DNA of 64,000 bases from JAVKMO01 sp031539345 (GCA_031539345.1 JAVKMO010000013.1:1-64000), one strand, 5' to 3'. Positions 24,953 to 35,622 are shown, numbered from the stretch's first letter. Made by a program: numbers and translations. Notes: a model not told the origin generated them from the sequence alone.

Positions 24953-27696
24953 GTTACGGTTTTTTACTTTTTGTATCCATCGCTTACCTTTCTTTTTTAT
25001 TTTTTATTGCTTTTGTAGTAGAAAAATATTGGCACAAATCTGCCCGATTTTTAAATACCTCTTTAGTTTATTCTTTGTCTTTGTGTGCGTATTGTACGGC
25101 ATGGACATTTTATGGCAGTGTTGGTAGAGCAAGTGTTACTGGCATTGATTTTTTAGGCATTTATATTGGTGCAACAATTGCGGTTTTTTTATTGCCCATT
25201 ATTGGCAGAAAAATGATTCGTATTACCAAGCACGAAAAAATAAACAGCGTTGCTGATTTTATTTCCAGCCGTTATGGAAAAAATACAAGCATTGGTGCCG
25301 CAGTAGCCCTACTTGCTGTGTTTAGTATGATACCGTATATCGGCTTACAACTTAAAGCCATTAGCAAAAGTTTTTTTATGATTCAAACCGCACAAGGAGC
25401 TATAAGCAATGCCTATAGCGGATTGTTTTTTTATCATGATACAACCTTGTTGTTTACTATCATTTTAGCTTTTTTTATTATCATTTTTGGAACAAAAAAT
25501 ATTGTAACAACAGAGCGCCGTCCTGGCTTAATAGCAACTATTGCGTTTGAATCTTTGATCAAATTGATTGCATTTTTAACCATAGGAGTTTTGGTAATTA
25601 TTTATTTTTATCAACATTGGAATGCAAATGTTATCAATGAATTATTGCAAGACCATTATGCTTCTACAATTGTTTTACAAAGTGAAAATTATCCTTACCT
25701 CACTTGGTTTAGTCTTATTGTACTTGGGGCATTATCCTTTTTCTTTCTGCCACGTCAATTTCATTTAGGCATTTTAGAAAACATGGACGAGCGTCATACA
25801 CAGCGTGCAGCATGGATTTTCCCCCTCTATCTTTTACTCATCAATTTATTTGTACTTCCCATTGCACTACTCGGCAATATTTTGCTTAAAGATAAGGGCA
25901 TAGACGGCGACTCTTATGTCATTATGCTTCCGCTTTTTTTGAAACAAAATTGGCTTACAATTTTTGTTTTTTTGGGCGGTTTTTCTGCCGCAACCAGCAT
26001 GATTATCGTTTCTACGTTGTCGCTTGCTTATATGGTGAGTAATAATTTGATTTTGCCTATACTACTTTCAATGAACAAAATTCAAAATAGATGGAATGCA
26101 ACGAATGCAGCTTCATTAAAAGTGATTCGTAACATTAGTATTGTTGTCATTTTATTGATTGCATTTTTGTTTGAAATATTTATTGCTGAAAACATATCTC
26201 TTGTTTCTATTGGCTTGATATCATTTGTTGGCATAGCCCAACTTGCACCTGTTGGAATTTTAAGCATGTATTGGAAAGATGCTAATTTGAAAGGAGCTTT
26301 ATGGGCAATTTTGAGTGGCTTTAGCGTATGGGCATTTTGTTTGATTCTTCCCATTTTTATCAATATCAATATCCTGCCACAAAGCATTATGACACATGGG
26401 TTATTTGGTTTTTCTTTTTTGAAACCTTTTCACTTATTTGGAGTTACAGGTTTAGATCCTATTACACATGGGCTTCTTTTTAGTTTGAGTATCAACTTCT
26501 TTATGTTTGTTGTGGTGTCTTTGCTTACACAAAAAACAAGTCGCGAAATTTATCAAGCAGAAGTTTTTGTTGATATTTTTAAAAATGAAACTCAATTAGA
26601 AGAAAAAAATATTTCATGGCGGGGTGACATTAGTAATAAAAACTTACTCATTTTATTGTCCAATTTTTTGGGAGAAGAAAGGAGTAAATATTTGTTCGAG
26701 TCGTATCAAAATCGACATAAAATAAAAACAGAAGCGAATGGTATTGCAGATAGTCGAATGATTAATTTTGTAGAACAAATTTTGTCGAGTGTAATTGGTG
26801 CTGCGTCGGCACGGTTGATGGTAGAATCCGTAACCAAAGAAATGCCTGTAAACGTTGAAGAGATGTTGCGTATTATTCGAGAATCGCAACAAATTATTTC
26901 ATTAAATAAAGAACTCACAAAACAATCAATTGAACTTAAAAAAGCATCTGTACAATTACTACAAGCCAATGATGCTTTAAAAAAAATAGATGAAATGAAA
27001 GACGAATTTCTCTATACCGTAACCCATGAAATCAGAACCCCATTGACTTCGATAAAAGCATTGGGAGAAATTCTATACGAGCATCAAGACTTGACACCAG
27101 AAGAAAAACAAAAATGCTTGAACGCCATTGTAAAAGAAACTGACCGATTAAGTCTTTTGGTATCTGAAGTATTAAACTTAGAAAAATATGAATCAGGCAA
27201 ATATGAACTCGTCTTATCAACATTCAAATTATCTACGGTTTATGAACAAACGATAGAAGCGGTATCACACTTTTTGAAAGAAAAAAAAATTGTTATTATT
27301 CATAATTTAGACGAACAAGATGTAACGCTATGTGCTGATAAAATTTTAATACAACAAGCTTTTTACAACCTGATTACAAACGCAATAAAATATGTAGAAC
27401 CACAAATAGGAAAGATTGAATTTTTAGTTGAGCAACTCAACCCAACGCAGATCAAAATTATCCTTAGAGATAATGGCAAAGGCATACCATTAGAAATTCA
27501 AGAACAAGTATTTGACAAATTTTTCCAAGTTAAGAATCAACTGATAAAAAAACCCGAAGGGTCTGGCTTAGGTTTAGCAATTACAAAAAATATTATTACT
27601 CTACATCAAGGCATTATTTATCTCACAAGTCAAGAGCAAAAAGGTACTACTTTTTATATTGAATTGCCTCTTGAGCAAAATACAAATGAAAAATGA
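24949..27696 (+). CDS. Sodium:solute symporter-histidine kinase fusion (CbrA-like)
   Basis: The 915-residue protein begins with a solute:sodium symporter domain of about 13 membrane helices (residues 1 to ~540). A STAC-type linker follows (about 560-640, ILLSNFLGEERSKYLFE), then a short coiled coil and a histidine kinase. The H-box THEIRTP has phospho-acceptor His693, the N-box is NLITNAIKYV, the G boxes DNGKGIP and GSGLGLAITKN. Such fusions sense, and may carry, a nutrient and signal to a response regulator, as CbrA does. No PAS domain is evident between STAC and kinase. No response regulator gene is adjacent, so its partner is elsewhere. Confidence 0.9.
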   Translation: MSYGFLLFVSIAYLSFLFFIAFVVEKYWHKSARFLNTSLVYSLSLCAYCTAWTFYGSVGRASVTGIDFLGIYIGATIAVFLLPIIGRKMIRITKHEKINSVADFISSRYGKNTSIGAAVALLAVFSMIPYIGLQLKAISKSFFMIQTAQGAISNAYSGLFFYHDTTLLFTIILAFFIIIFGTKNIVTTERRPGLIATIAFESLIKLIAFLTIGVLVIIYFYQHWNANVINELLQDHYASTIVLQSENYPYLTWFSLIVLGALSFFFLPRQFHLGILENMDERHTQRAAWIFPLYLLLINLFVLPIALLGNILLKDKGIDGDSYVIMLPLFLKQNWLTIFVFLGGFSAATSMIIVSTLSLAYMVSNNLILPILLSMNKIQNRWNATNAASLKVIRNISIVVILLIAFLFEIFIAENISLVSIGLISFVGIAQLAPVGILSMYWKDANLKGALWAILSGFSVWAFCLILPIFININILPQSIMTHGLFGFSFLKPFHLFGVTGLDPITHGLLFSLSINFFMFVVVSLLTQKTSREIYQAEVFVDIFKNETQLEEKNISWRGDISNKNLLILLSNFLGEERSKYLFESYQNRHKIKTEANGIADSRMINFVEQILSSVIGAASARLMVESVTKEMPVNVEEMLRIIRESQQIISLNKELTKQSIELKKASVQLLQANDALKKIDEMKDEFLYTVTHEIRTPLTSIKALGEILYEHQDLTPEEKQKCLNAIVKETDRLSLLVSEVLNLEKYESGKYELVLSTFKLSTVYEQTIEAVSHFLKEKKIVIIHNLDEQDVTLCADKILIQQAFYNLITNAIKYVEPQIGKIEFLVEQLNPTQIKIILRDNGKGIPLEIQEQVFDKFFQVKNQLIKKPEGSGLGLAITKNIITLHQGIIYLTSQEQKGTTFYIELPLEQNTNEK

Positions 27697-27805
27697 TAAA
27701 AATCTACTATTGATGAGTAAATACTTAAAAATTTTGATAAATTCGTCCAATTAGTGTTTTTACCCCCTCCACACTCATCTACTATTTTTTACTTATTTTA
27801 AATTT

Positions 27806-29188
27806 ATGTTACGATATTTTATTGCATTTTTATTTACACTGATTTCACTTTCTGTTATTGCTCAATCTTCAAAAATAGACGATACAAAAGACTACCTCCA
27901 AGCCAAAGAATGGATTAAAGCAAAAAGTGCTATCGATGCAGCGAGTGTACATAACAAAACAAAAGACTTAGTAGAAACTTGGTATTTAAAGGGCTTGGTT
28001 TATAGCTCTTTGGGTAATGAAGAAAGTGTAAAATTAAATTATCCGAATGCGAGAGAAGAGTCGTTTGACGCTTTTCAAAAAGCCTATAAATTAGGTTCTA
28101 CAGATTTTTTGAAATATGTTTTGACTTATAATGCAGGAACAAATCCGATTTTATTTTTATATAATTCTTATTATCAAGAAGGGGCTAATTTCTATAACCA
28201 GAAAAAATTTACAGATGCCATTGCAGCATTTAAAAAAGCATTGAACGTGAATGATTACATCGCCCAACAACCGCAATCAAATCGACCTTTGTTGGATACA
28301 TCTTTGGTTGTAAACATTGCGTTGTGTTACGAAAATGCAGGCGATAAAAATAGTGCTGCAGACTATTATCAAGAAATTGCCAACATGAAAATTGCAGGCG
28401 AAACCTACAGCCAAATTTATAGATGGCTTTGTTTTCATTTTTATAAAACGCAGCCTGATACTGTAAAATTGAATAAATACTTATTTATTGGAAAAAAGCT
28501 CTATCCTAAAGATGATTTTTACGCCAAGATAGAATTAGACAGGGTAAGAAATAAAGCAAATACAAATAAAGAAGAATTGTTTGATGGCTATGAAGCGAGT
28601 TTGTCGCAAAATCCCAATGATTTAGATGTTCTAAAAGCATACGCATCAGATTTGTTTAATTATATTCATCCTAATGCGGGAAAAAGACCAACAGAAGTGT
28701 CAGGAAAAATTACTCGTTTAGAAGAATTGTATACGCAAATTTTAGAGTTAGAAAAAGAAAAAAAACATGAAGTATGGTCTGACTTTGGCAAGCACTATTA
28801 CAATGAATATTTATTAAAATCTGAGGATGTTAAACCAATTAATATTAAATTAAATAGCATCAATGAGCAACTGTTTAAATTAAATAAATCTAAAAAAAGA
28901 GATGCTGCTTTTACAGAACAAAAAAAATCTTTGGATATTGAAATAAAGAAAGCAAATCTTGCTAAAGACAATATAAAAACAAACGCTGCCGAAACGCTTG
29001 GATTAGCAATTCAATATTTAGAAAAAGCGTATGGTTATTATTATTCCCAATTTACTGCGGGTAGCATGAAATCTTATGAAAAAAATATTTTGAAAACGAA
29101 TATAGATTTACTAATTGTTTGTTATACAGAAAAAAAAGATAAAGAAAAAGAAGCCTTCTATGATAAAAAATACTCAGAAATAAAATAA
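27806..29188 (+). CDS. Exported TPR protein
   Basis: This 460-residue protein has a signal peptide (cut after VIAQ) and tetratricopeptide-like helix pairs. Examples are AKSAIDAASVHNKTKDLVETWYLKG near the N-terminus and NFYNQKKFTDAIAAFKKAL, followed by NIALCYENAGDKNSAADYYQ. The lysine-rich C-terminal third is coiled-coil-like. It probably acts as a periplasmic or outer-membrane scaffold; no specific role is visible. The frr gene follows 47 bp later. Confidence 0.75.
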   Translation: MLRYFIAFLFTLISLSVIAQSSKIDDTKDYLQAKEWIKAKSAIDAASVHNKTKDLVETWYLKGLVYSSLGNEESVKLNYPNAREESFDAFQKAYKLGSTDFLKYVLTYNAGTNPILFLYNSYYQEGANFYNQKKFTDAIAAFKKALNVNDYIAQQPQSNRPLLDTSLVVNIALCYENAGDKNSAADYYQEIANMKIAGETYSQIYRWLCFHFYKTQPDTVKLNKYLFIGKKLYPKDDFYAKIELDRVRNKANTNKEELFDGYEASLSQNPNDLDVLKAYASDLFNYIHPNAGKRPTEVSGKITRLEELYTQILELEKEKKHEVWSDFGKHYYNEYLLKSEDVKPINIKLNSINEQLFKLNKSKKRDAAFTEQKKSLDIEIKKANLAKDNIKTNAAETLGLAIQYLEKAYGYYYSQFTAGSMKSYEKNILKTNIDLLIVCYTEKKDKEKEAFYDKKYSEIK

Positions 29189-29235
29189 TTTGATAATCCT
29201 TTATTTAAATTAAAGTATAGTATTTAAAAGAAAAT

Positions 29236-29799
29236 ATGAGTCAAGATTTAGCACAAATTATTACGATGACAGAAAGTTTGATGAATAGATCATTAGACCA
29301 CTTACAAAAAGAATTAGTGAAAATAAGAGCTGGAAAAGCAACCCCTGAAATTTTAGACGGCTTGGTGGCAGACTACTATGGAACGCCAACGCCGTTACAA
29401 CAAGTGGCGAATATTGCAGCCATAGATGCAAGAACATTGACTATACAGGCGTGGGAAAAAAAGATGTTGCCTGTGATAGAAAAAGCTATTCTCGCTTCAA
29501 ACATTGGGCTTACTCCTCAAAGTGATGGTTTGATATTGCGTATTTTTTTACCACCGCTTACAGAAGAACGCCGAAAAGAATTGGTAAAAAAAACACATAC
29601 AGAAGGAGAGGGAGCTAAAATTTCTTTACGCAACATTCGTAGAGAGGCGATTGAAGAAGTTAAAACAAGTCAAAAAAATGGTGCAAGTGAAGACTTGTGT
29701 AAAAATGCAGAAAAAGAAATTCAAACCTGCACAGATAAATTTATTGCACTTGTAGACAAAGCCCTCGTAGGAAAAGAAAAAGAAATTATGACGATTTAA
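29236..29799 (+). CDS. frr: Ribosome recycling factor
   Basis: RRF splits post-termination ribosomes together with EF-G. The 187-residue protein is full length: HLQKELVKIRAGKATPEILDGLVADYYGTPTPL at the start, the hinge IDARTLTIQAWEK, and the C-terminal helix with PPLTEERRKELVKK and SLRNIRREA. The usual neighbour pyrH is not present. Confidence 0.97.
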   Translation: MSQDLAQIITMTESLMNRSLDHLQKELVKIRAGKATPEILDGLVADYYGTPTPLQQVANIAAIDARTLTIQAWEKKMLPVIEKAILASNIGLTPQSDGLILRIFLPPLTEERRKELVKKTHTEGEGAKISLRNIRREAIEEVKTSQKNGASEDLCKNAEKEIQTCTDKFIALVDKALVGKEKEIMTI

Positions 29800-29833
29800 A
29801 ACACCTCTATATTAGAATAGAATAATTATAACT

Positions 29834-30769
29834 ATGAAAGTAAAACTTTTTTTTCTTCTTGCTTTTTTTCTTGTTCTTTTCACAAAAAAAGGAGATTTAT
29901 TAGCTCGTTCAAACATTCTTTTATCAATAGAAAATAAGCCTGTTTCGATAGAAGAAAATATTCTACATTTGATAAATGTTCAACAAAATCAGAACAGTGT
30001 TCAAAAAAGAACAAATCCGAAACTGTCTCTACAAGCCAAAGAGAAGAAAAAATTAGAACTATTTACTAAACTGATTATTAAAAATAAAAGCACGATTTCT
30101 CAAGTTGTGTTATGTTATATCGTCAATCAATTTTTATTAACATACGTTTTAAAAAACACAGAAAAATCTGTATATCCTTTTTTAAGACGAAAATCAGCAG
30201 AGATTAATAACTTTTTGCAAACTCAAGAAGAATACTTAGACCTTGCTGATAAATATTTTGCAAACTCTAAATTGAGTATAAGTTATAAATATTTGCCTTT
30301 GGTTTTAAAAATGCACGAAAACGAGGATAAAAATAAGTATCAAAAGAAACTACAAAGAGAAGATAAACCTTTGACAATTTGGAAAATAACCCCAGCATTT
30401 CTCAATACTATTTCATATGGAAATGGTAAAAATAAAGAAACAAGTAGAGATTTGACGGTAGCAAAGGCTACTATTTTTATGGGTAAATATTTTACTGATA
30501 GATACGGAATTTTAAATCAAAATACCTATTATGTCATTGTGGAATATCTAACAAGGCATGATGAAAAAAATCGTTTGTATGATTTATTAAAAGACGGAAA
30601 GGCGACAAGTGTAAGTGATATAGAAGAATATTTAAATGTTAAAGACAGAATTAAAATCAGAGAATTTTTAGCCATTTATTTTTACGATAATATTCTTAAA
30701 AACCCCGATTTTGATTTTTATAAAGACCCTTTCATAATCGACGTTTTGAAAAAAAATTCTCTTTTTTAA
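29834..30769 (+). CDS. Exported hypothetical protein
   Basis: The 311-residue protein is not recognised. It has an N-terminal signal peptide (about 25 residues, ending LLARSN) and a lysine-rich, mainly helical remainder without membrane segments. It follows frr by 34 bp and precedes comB by 21 bp, all on the same strand, so it is probably co-transcribed with them. No catalytic motif is apparent. Confidence 0.55.
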   Translation: MKVKLFFLLAFFLVLFTKKGDLLARSNILLSIENKPVSIEENILHLINVQQNQNSVQKRTNPKLSLQAKEKKKLELFTKLIIKNKSTISQVVLCYIVNQFLLTYVLKNTEKSVYPFLRRKSAEINNFLQTQEEYLDLADKYFANSKLSISYKYLPLVLKMHENEDKNKYQKKLQREDKPLTIWKITPAFLNTISYGNGKNKETSRDLTVAKATIFMGKYFTDRYGILNQNTYYVIVEYLTRHDEKNRLYDLLKDGKATSVSDIEEYLNVKDRIKIREFLAIYFYDNILKNPDFDFYKDPFIIDVLKKNSLF

Positions 30770-30790
30770 ACCGAGTGAAACGTTTGTGTT

Positions 30791-31525
30791 ATGGACAAAA
30801 TAGTTGAAAAAAAAAATCTTTTTGTTGCTCTAAGTCCAGCACTTTTACCTCTTTATCCAGTACAAAATAGTATAGTTGTAGTCATTGATATTTTACGTGC
30901 CACTTCAACGATTGTGATGGCAATGCACAATGGTGCAAAATGGGTCGTTCCTGTGGATAGTATAGAAGCATGTATTGCAGAAGGAAAAAAATTGAACGCC
31001 TTGACAGCTGGCGAACGAGATGGAAAAATCATACCAGGGTTATCACATGGTAATTCTCCTTTAGAATATGAGCCGCAAACAATAGCGGATAAAGTATTGG
31101 TCATTACGACAACAAATGGAACTAAACTATTACATCAAGCCTTTCAGCAACAAGCAGTAGAAATTGTCATTGGATCATTTCTCAATATCAGTGCTGTTTG
31201 TGAATATTTACGCCAGCAAAATCATCATGTTATTTTAGCTTGTGCAGGCTGGAAGGATAAAATCAATATAGAAGATGCTTTATTTGCAGGTGCTGTTGTC
31301 AATAAATTGAAGGGTGATTTTAATATTGACTGCGACAGTGCAATGATTGCAGAAACACTGTATCAACATGAAGAAAAAAATAAAGACACATTCATCCCGC
31401 AAATTTCACACTATCAACGCTTGGCAAAATTTGGTTTAGAAAAAGACATCGAATTTTGTTTTCAGCACGATAAAAGTATTTGCCTCCCCATCTTTGATGG
31501 TGAAAAATTAGTGTTATGGACATAA
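30791..31525 (+). CDS. comB: 2-phosphosulfolactate phosphatase family protein
   Basis: The 244-residue protein matches ComB, which removes phosphate from 2-phosphosulfolactate. Family motifs seen are VVIDILRATSTIVMAMHNGA, LTAGERDGKIIPGLSHGNSPLEY, TTTNGTKLL, LACAGWKDKINIEDALFAGA and a C-terminal YQRLAKFGLEKDIEFCF. ComB was defined in methanogen coenzyme M synthesis, but homologues are common in Bacteroidota, where sulfolactate or sulfonate metabolism is the likely role. No other coenzyme M gene is nearby. Confidence 0.88.
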   Translation: MDKIVEKKNLFVALSPALLPLYPVQNSIVVVIDILRATSTIVMAMHNGAKWVVPVDSIEACIAEGKKLNALTAGERDGKIIPGLSHGNSPLEYEPQTIADKVLVITTTNGTKLLHQAFQQQAVEIVIGSFLNISAVCEYLRQQNHHVILACAGWKDKINIEDALFAGAVVNKLKGDFNIDCDSAMIAETLYQHEEKNKDTFIPQISHYQRLAKFGLEKDIEFCFQHDKSICLPIFDGEKLVLWT

Positions 31526-31563
31526 TGCAATTTGTGTATTTAAGCCTTTAAAAATCAACATTC

Positions 31564-33630
31564 ATGTCAAAGAAATTACCTTTTCATCACTCGATTGATA
31601 CGCCTTCTTTTTTAGAAAAAAACGCTTGGGTGATTGTTGGCATACTCACGTGTATCGCTTTTTTTATTCGTATTTATCGTTTAGATTTTCATTCATTTTG
31701 GGTTGATGAATATACCCACGCCTTATATGCAAAGGCATGGTTGCACGGTACAGGTAGTTTTTTTGGAGGAGAATTTAATCAAGTCATTGTTACAATGCTG
31801 AATGCTTGTAGTGCTGCTGTTTTTGGTTTAAATGATTATGCGTGTAAATTTCCTTTGGTTGTTTTATCTGTTGCAGGCATTCCACTTGTATTTTTATTTG
31901 CGAAAAAATTATACAACACGCCCATTGCTTTGCTATCAGCAACCCTTTTTAGCTTTTCTCAATTTTATACATTTTGGTCTAGAATTAATCGTTCTTATGG
32001 AATGGTGGCTACTTTTTATTTCTTTTTAATACTCATGCTATGGTTTTTATTTGAAACAAAAACACAACGTAAACAGCCATCTATCTTTGAGCCCTTACAA
32101 TTAAACTATCGCTATTTTTATTGGTTTTTTTTCGCATTTGTTTTAGCACTCATCACACAAGTAACCATTATTTTGTTTTTCTTTTCTTTTGGATGTTATA
32201 CAAGTATTATTTTTATCAATAACGTCATCAATAAAAAAGAAAATGCCTTTAAAGATAAGTACGCCATTATCGCTTACATCAATTGTTTTCTTTTGCTCAT
32301 TTTATTTACGCCACTTTCTACCTATACGGTTCAAGTTTTAGTTTCGTATCTTGTTAATCCAATGATTGCAGAGGCTGTTTCGCCCAACTGGACTGCTATT
32401 TTTGCAAAGTTTCAAACCAAAGATTGGAATAAAGCCCTCAAGGTTTACACTGACGTTACTATATACGACCTCAAAAATTTTTATTGGTTGGGTTGGCTGG
32501 GATTCATACTTGCTTTTTTTGTCAATAAAAAAAGTTCTGTCTTTTTGTGTACTTTATTTTTTGTTCCACTAATTCTCATGTCTTTTATTTTAAGAGGGTT
32601 GACATGGGAGCGTTATATGGCATTTTTTTATCCTACATTTTTTATCGCAGGCAGTGCAACAATTTATGTTATTGCGTTTGTGTTTTTACCTAAAATTCAA
32701 ATCATTCAGCGATATGTGAAAGCATACATTTTTCTCATCGTCTCGCTTATTCTCTTGTGTGTTTACTCTTTTTTGCCTTTATCAGAAATTCACGCTTTCA
32801 TTACAACAGAAAAGCAAGGTAGGGTTATTGACGAACACCTTTCTCCACTTACCGTTCATGTGCCGTGGAATCAGGCTTGTGAATATATCAAACCGCAACT
32901 TAAAGAAAACGACATTGTTCTTAGCTCGCACGTAGAAAATGCAATGTATTATTTACAACATGATAGTGTTTTTTTATGTCGCCAACAACGTGTAGAAAAA
33001 TTCCAGTCGAATAACCTCATAGCAATAGAAAAAAATCAAACCGTTTTGAATCAAAACAATGCATTGACATTTGAGAATTTTTTACATACCTATAACAGAA
33101 ATCAAAGGGGTTGGATTATCCTTGATAATGCCTTTTTTCATTCAGGTTTTATAGACTCTCGCGTAGCACAATTTTGTATCGACAGTATGTATTTTCATTA
33201 CGGAATTACTACTGATGGTTTATTAAAAGTATTTAGTTGGGATCATCATTATCCTAAAAAGAGTATTTCACCTTTTTTAATCCACTTAGGGAGTTTATAT
33301 GATGATATGCTTGCGTATAAAGAAATTGGGTTTCAATTTCCTGCTCATATTGGCTTGGTAAAAAAAATAGTTGCTCATATAAAATGTGAAGGCATTGATA
33401 TTAATGATGAAGCGGTGTTATTGGTAAACGGTCGCCGTCAAATTTCTTTATCAAGTGGAATCATAACGTCAAAAGAACTTGTGCGAAATAATATAGAACG
33501 AGCCATAGAATATCGTAGTATAGAAGTAAATAAAAATGATGTGCAAGCAGGGGCAAACTCTTTTGTTTTTTTGCAAGGAGGCGAATCAAATGGTTATGTG
33601 ATTTACAATTTGAGTTTTTCTATTCAATAA
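31564..33630 (+). CDS. GT-C-fold membrane glycosyltransferase (family 39-like)
   Basis: The 688-residue protein has about 10-12 membrane helices in the first 430 residues and a periplasmic C-terminal domain. The first extracytoplasmic loop carries FHSFWVDEYTHALYAKAW, the acidic DE motif used by GT39/ArnT-type enzymes that take sugars from lipid-linked donors. The target (lipid A, protein or polysaccharide) cannot be told. It follows comB by 38 bp and precedes a 319-bp gap. Confidence 0.75.
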   Translation: MSKKLPFHHSIDTPSFLEKNAWVIVGILTCIAFFIRIYRLDFHSFWVDEYTHALYAKAWLHGTGSFFGGEFNQVIVTMLNACSAAVFGLNDYACKFPLVVLSVAGIPLVFLFAKKLYNTPIALLSATLFSFSQFYTFWSRINRSYGMVATFYFFLILMLWFLFETKTQRKQPSIFEPLQLNYRYFYWFFFAFVLALITQVTIILFFFSFGCYTSIIFINNVINKKENAFKDKYAIIAYINCFLLLILFTPLSTYTVQVLVSYLVNPMIAEAVSPNWTAIFAKFQTKDWNKALKVYTDVTIYDLKNFYWLGWLGFILAFFVNKKSSVFLCTLFFVPLILMSFILRGLTWERYMAFFYPTFFIAGSATIYVIAFVFLPKIQIIQRYVKAYIFLIVSLILLCVYSFLPLSEIHAFITTEKQGRVIDEHLSPLTVHVPWNQACEYIKPQLKENDIVLSSHVENAMYYLQHDSVFLCRQQRVEKFQSNNLIAIEKNQTVLNQNNALTFENFLHTYNRNQRGWIILDNAFFHSGFIDSRVAQFCIDSMYFHYGITTDGLLKVFSWDHHYPKKSISPFLIHLGSLYDDMLAYKEIGFQFPAHIGLVKKIVAHIKCEGIDINDEAVLLVNGRRQISLSSGIITSKELVRNNIERAIEYRSIEVNKNDVQAGANSFVFLQGGESNGYVIYNLSFSIQ

Positions 33631-33949
33631 TAGTCTCTTTGGTCAGTTTCTTTTTTTTTAAGCTATCATACGATAACACGTACAATTTTTAATTATATTC
33701 GGCACGATGTTATTTTATTTTTGAATGACAGGTTGATAAAGAGAATTTTAAGTATTGAAGGTTGTTGTAACCTGACAATTTAAAAACACAAGCAGTAATA
33801 TGACAAAAACAAATAAAGGCCATTACCATTTATCGTTTGCTTATACTCATTTTTAATTTGTGTGCTTCTTGTTGAAGCCTTGCTTGTATTCTTTTGTTGG
33901 CTTTTTTTAAAAATAGAACAACGATTTTTATACTTTAAAACGTTATTTT
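33631..33949. other. 319-bp intergenic region before rny
   Basis: No gene is supported here; the only ORFs are under 20 codons. It contains an aggtt/aacct short hairpin near 33758-33772. A gaagcc...ggctttttt arrangement near 33873-33907 could be a weak, long-looped terminator for the upstream glycosyltransferase gene. The rny promoter must lie in the last ~100 bp, but I see no convincing TAnnTTTG box. Confidence 0.4.
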
Positions 33950-35506
33950 ATGTTAGTTTTTATACTCATTGCGATTGTTTCTTTGGCAGTAGGCATAGGT
34001 TTGTCTTTTTTTATTTTAAAGGATAAAAGTAATCTCAAAATCAAAGAAGCTGAATTGAAAGCAGAACAGATTTTGAAAGAAACACAAACCTCTGCAGAAG
34101 CAATTAAAAAAGAAAAATATTTAGAGGCAAAAGAAAAATTTTTTCAACTGAAAGCAGAACATGATACTCTTATTTTAGATAAGAATAAAAAAAATGCCGA
34201 AGCTGAATTACGTATCAAGCAAAGAGAAAATACGCTTACACAAAAAGAAACACATTATACAAAAACCATTAGCGACAACGAATCTTTAAAAGAAAGTTTG
34301 CAAAAACAAATTGAAAATATTGCACTCAAACGCACAGAGTTAGAAAATCAAATTACAGAAAATAGCCAGAAATTAGAAAAAGTGGCGAATTTAAGTGTAG
34401 AGCAAGCACGTACTTTGTTGATGGAAAATATCAAACAACAAACCCAAACACAAGCAACGGCTTTACAACAACAAATTATTGATGAGGCTAAAAAGAATGC
34501 CGATAAAGAAGCACGTAAAATTATTGTTCAAACAATTCAGCGTGTCGCAACAGAACAAGCAATAGAAAATGCGATTACTGTTTTTCCTTTGGAAAATGAT
34601 GAAATTAAAGGACAAATTATTGGACGTGAAGGGCGTAATATTAGAGCCTTAGAGGCGGCAACTGGGGTAGATTTAATTGTTGATGATACGCCTGAAGCTG
34701 TTGTGCTTTCGTGCTTTGATCCTTTGCGTAGAGAAATTGCTCGTATCAGTTTGCAACGTTTGGTTGCAGACGGAAGAATTCACCCTGCAAGAATTGAAGA
34801 AATTGTAGAAAAAACAAAAAAACAAATCGAAGATCAAGTATTAGAAATTGGAGAAAGAACCATTATAGAAATTGGCGTACACGGTTTGCATAAAGAATTA
34901 ATTCGGTACGTAGGGCGAATGAGATTTCGGTCTTCTTATGGACAAAATTTATTGCAACATAGCAGAGAGGTCGCAAATCTTTGTGGAATTATGGCAGCTG
35001 AAATGGGTATTAGTCCTAAACAAGCCAAACGTGCAGGTTTATTGCATGATATAGGCAAAGTGCCTGATGAAGAAACAGAATTGAGCCACGCATTGATTGG
35101 TATGAAATTGGCAGAAAAATTTGGAGAAACGCCTGCAGTGTGTAATGCAATTGGGGCTCACCATGATGAAATAGAAATGCAATATGTGATATCACCCATC
35201 ATTCAAGCCTGCGATTCAATTAGTGGTGCAAGACCCGGTGCAAGAAGAGAAATGATGCAACAATATTTACAACGATTAAAAGACTTAGAAAAAATGGCAA
35301 CATCTTTTCAAGGTGTAGAAAAATGTTATGCGATACAAGCAGGTAGAGAATTGCGCGTTATTGTTGAAGCCGACAAAGTTAATGACGAAGAAAGCAACAC
35401 GATGTCATTTAATATTGCACAAAAAATCCAAAATGAAATGACTTATCCAGGACAAATTAAAGTAACCGTTATTAGAGAAAAAAGAGCCGTAAGTATTGCC
35501 AAATAA
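33950..35506 (+). CDS. rny: Ribonuclease Y
   Basis: RNase Y is a membrane-anchored endoribonuclease that starts mRNA decay. The 518-residue protein has an N-terminal membrane helix (about 1-22), a long coiled coil (about 30-190), a KH RNA-binding domain (GQIIGREGRNIRALEAATGVDLIVDDTPE) and an HD domain with LLHDIGK and AIGAHHDE metal ligands. Order and length are standard. It stands alone, flanked by AT-rich gaps of 319 and 116 bp. Confidence 0.96.
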   Translation: MLVFILIAIVSLAVGIGLSFFILKDKSNLKIKEAELKAEQILKETQTSAEAIKKEKYLEAKEKFFQLKAEHDTLILDKNKKNAEAELRIKQRENTLTQKETHYTKTISDNESLKESLQKQIENIALKRTELENQITENSQKLEKVANLSVEQARTLLMENIKQQTQTQATALQQQIIDEAKKNADKEARKIIVQTIQRVATEQAIENAITVFPLENDEIKGQIIGREGRNIRALEAATGVDLIVDDTPEAVVLSCFDPLRREIARISLQRLVADGRIHPARIEEIVEKTKKQIEDQVLEIGERTIIEIGVHGLHKELIRYVGRMRFRSSYGQNLLQHSREVANLCGIMAAEMGISPKQAKRAGLLHDIGKVPDEETELSHALIGMKLAEKFGETPAVCNAIGAHHDEIEMQYVISPIIQACDSISGARPGARREMMQQYLQRLKDLEKMATSFQGVEKCYAIQAGRELRVIVEADKVNDEESNTMSFNIAQKIQNEMTYPGQIKVTVIREKRAVSIAK

Positions 35507-35622
35507 AATATCATTTATCCTCATTGTTTTGTTTTTTTTTATTTTGTTTTATTGAATAAAATTTTTGTCGTATTCAATATCTTATTCTGTTTAATTTATT
35601 TCATAACGCTATAATTTTAGAT

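Noticed and set aside
27697..27805. gatgagt/actcatc inverted repeat after the symporter-kinase gene
   Set aside because: The loop is too long and no T-run follows the second arm closely enough to make a convincing terminator.
33868..33880. GTTGAAGCCTTG matches the reverse complement of the left-end box of the array at 47199-47210
   Set aside because: It is 13 kb away across core genes, with no hairpin arm beside it; a chance 12-base match is more likely than a cassette end.
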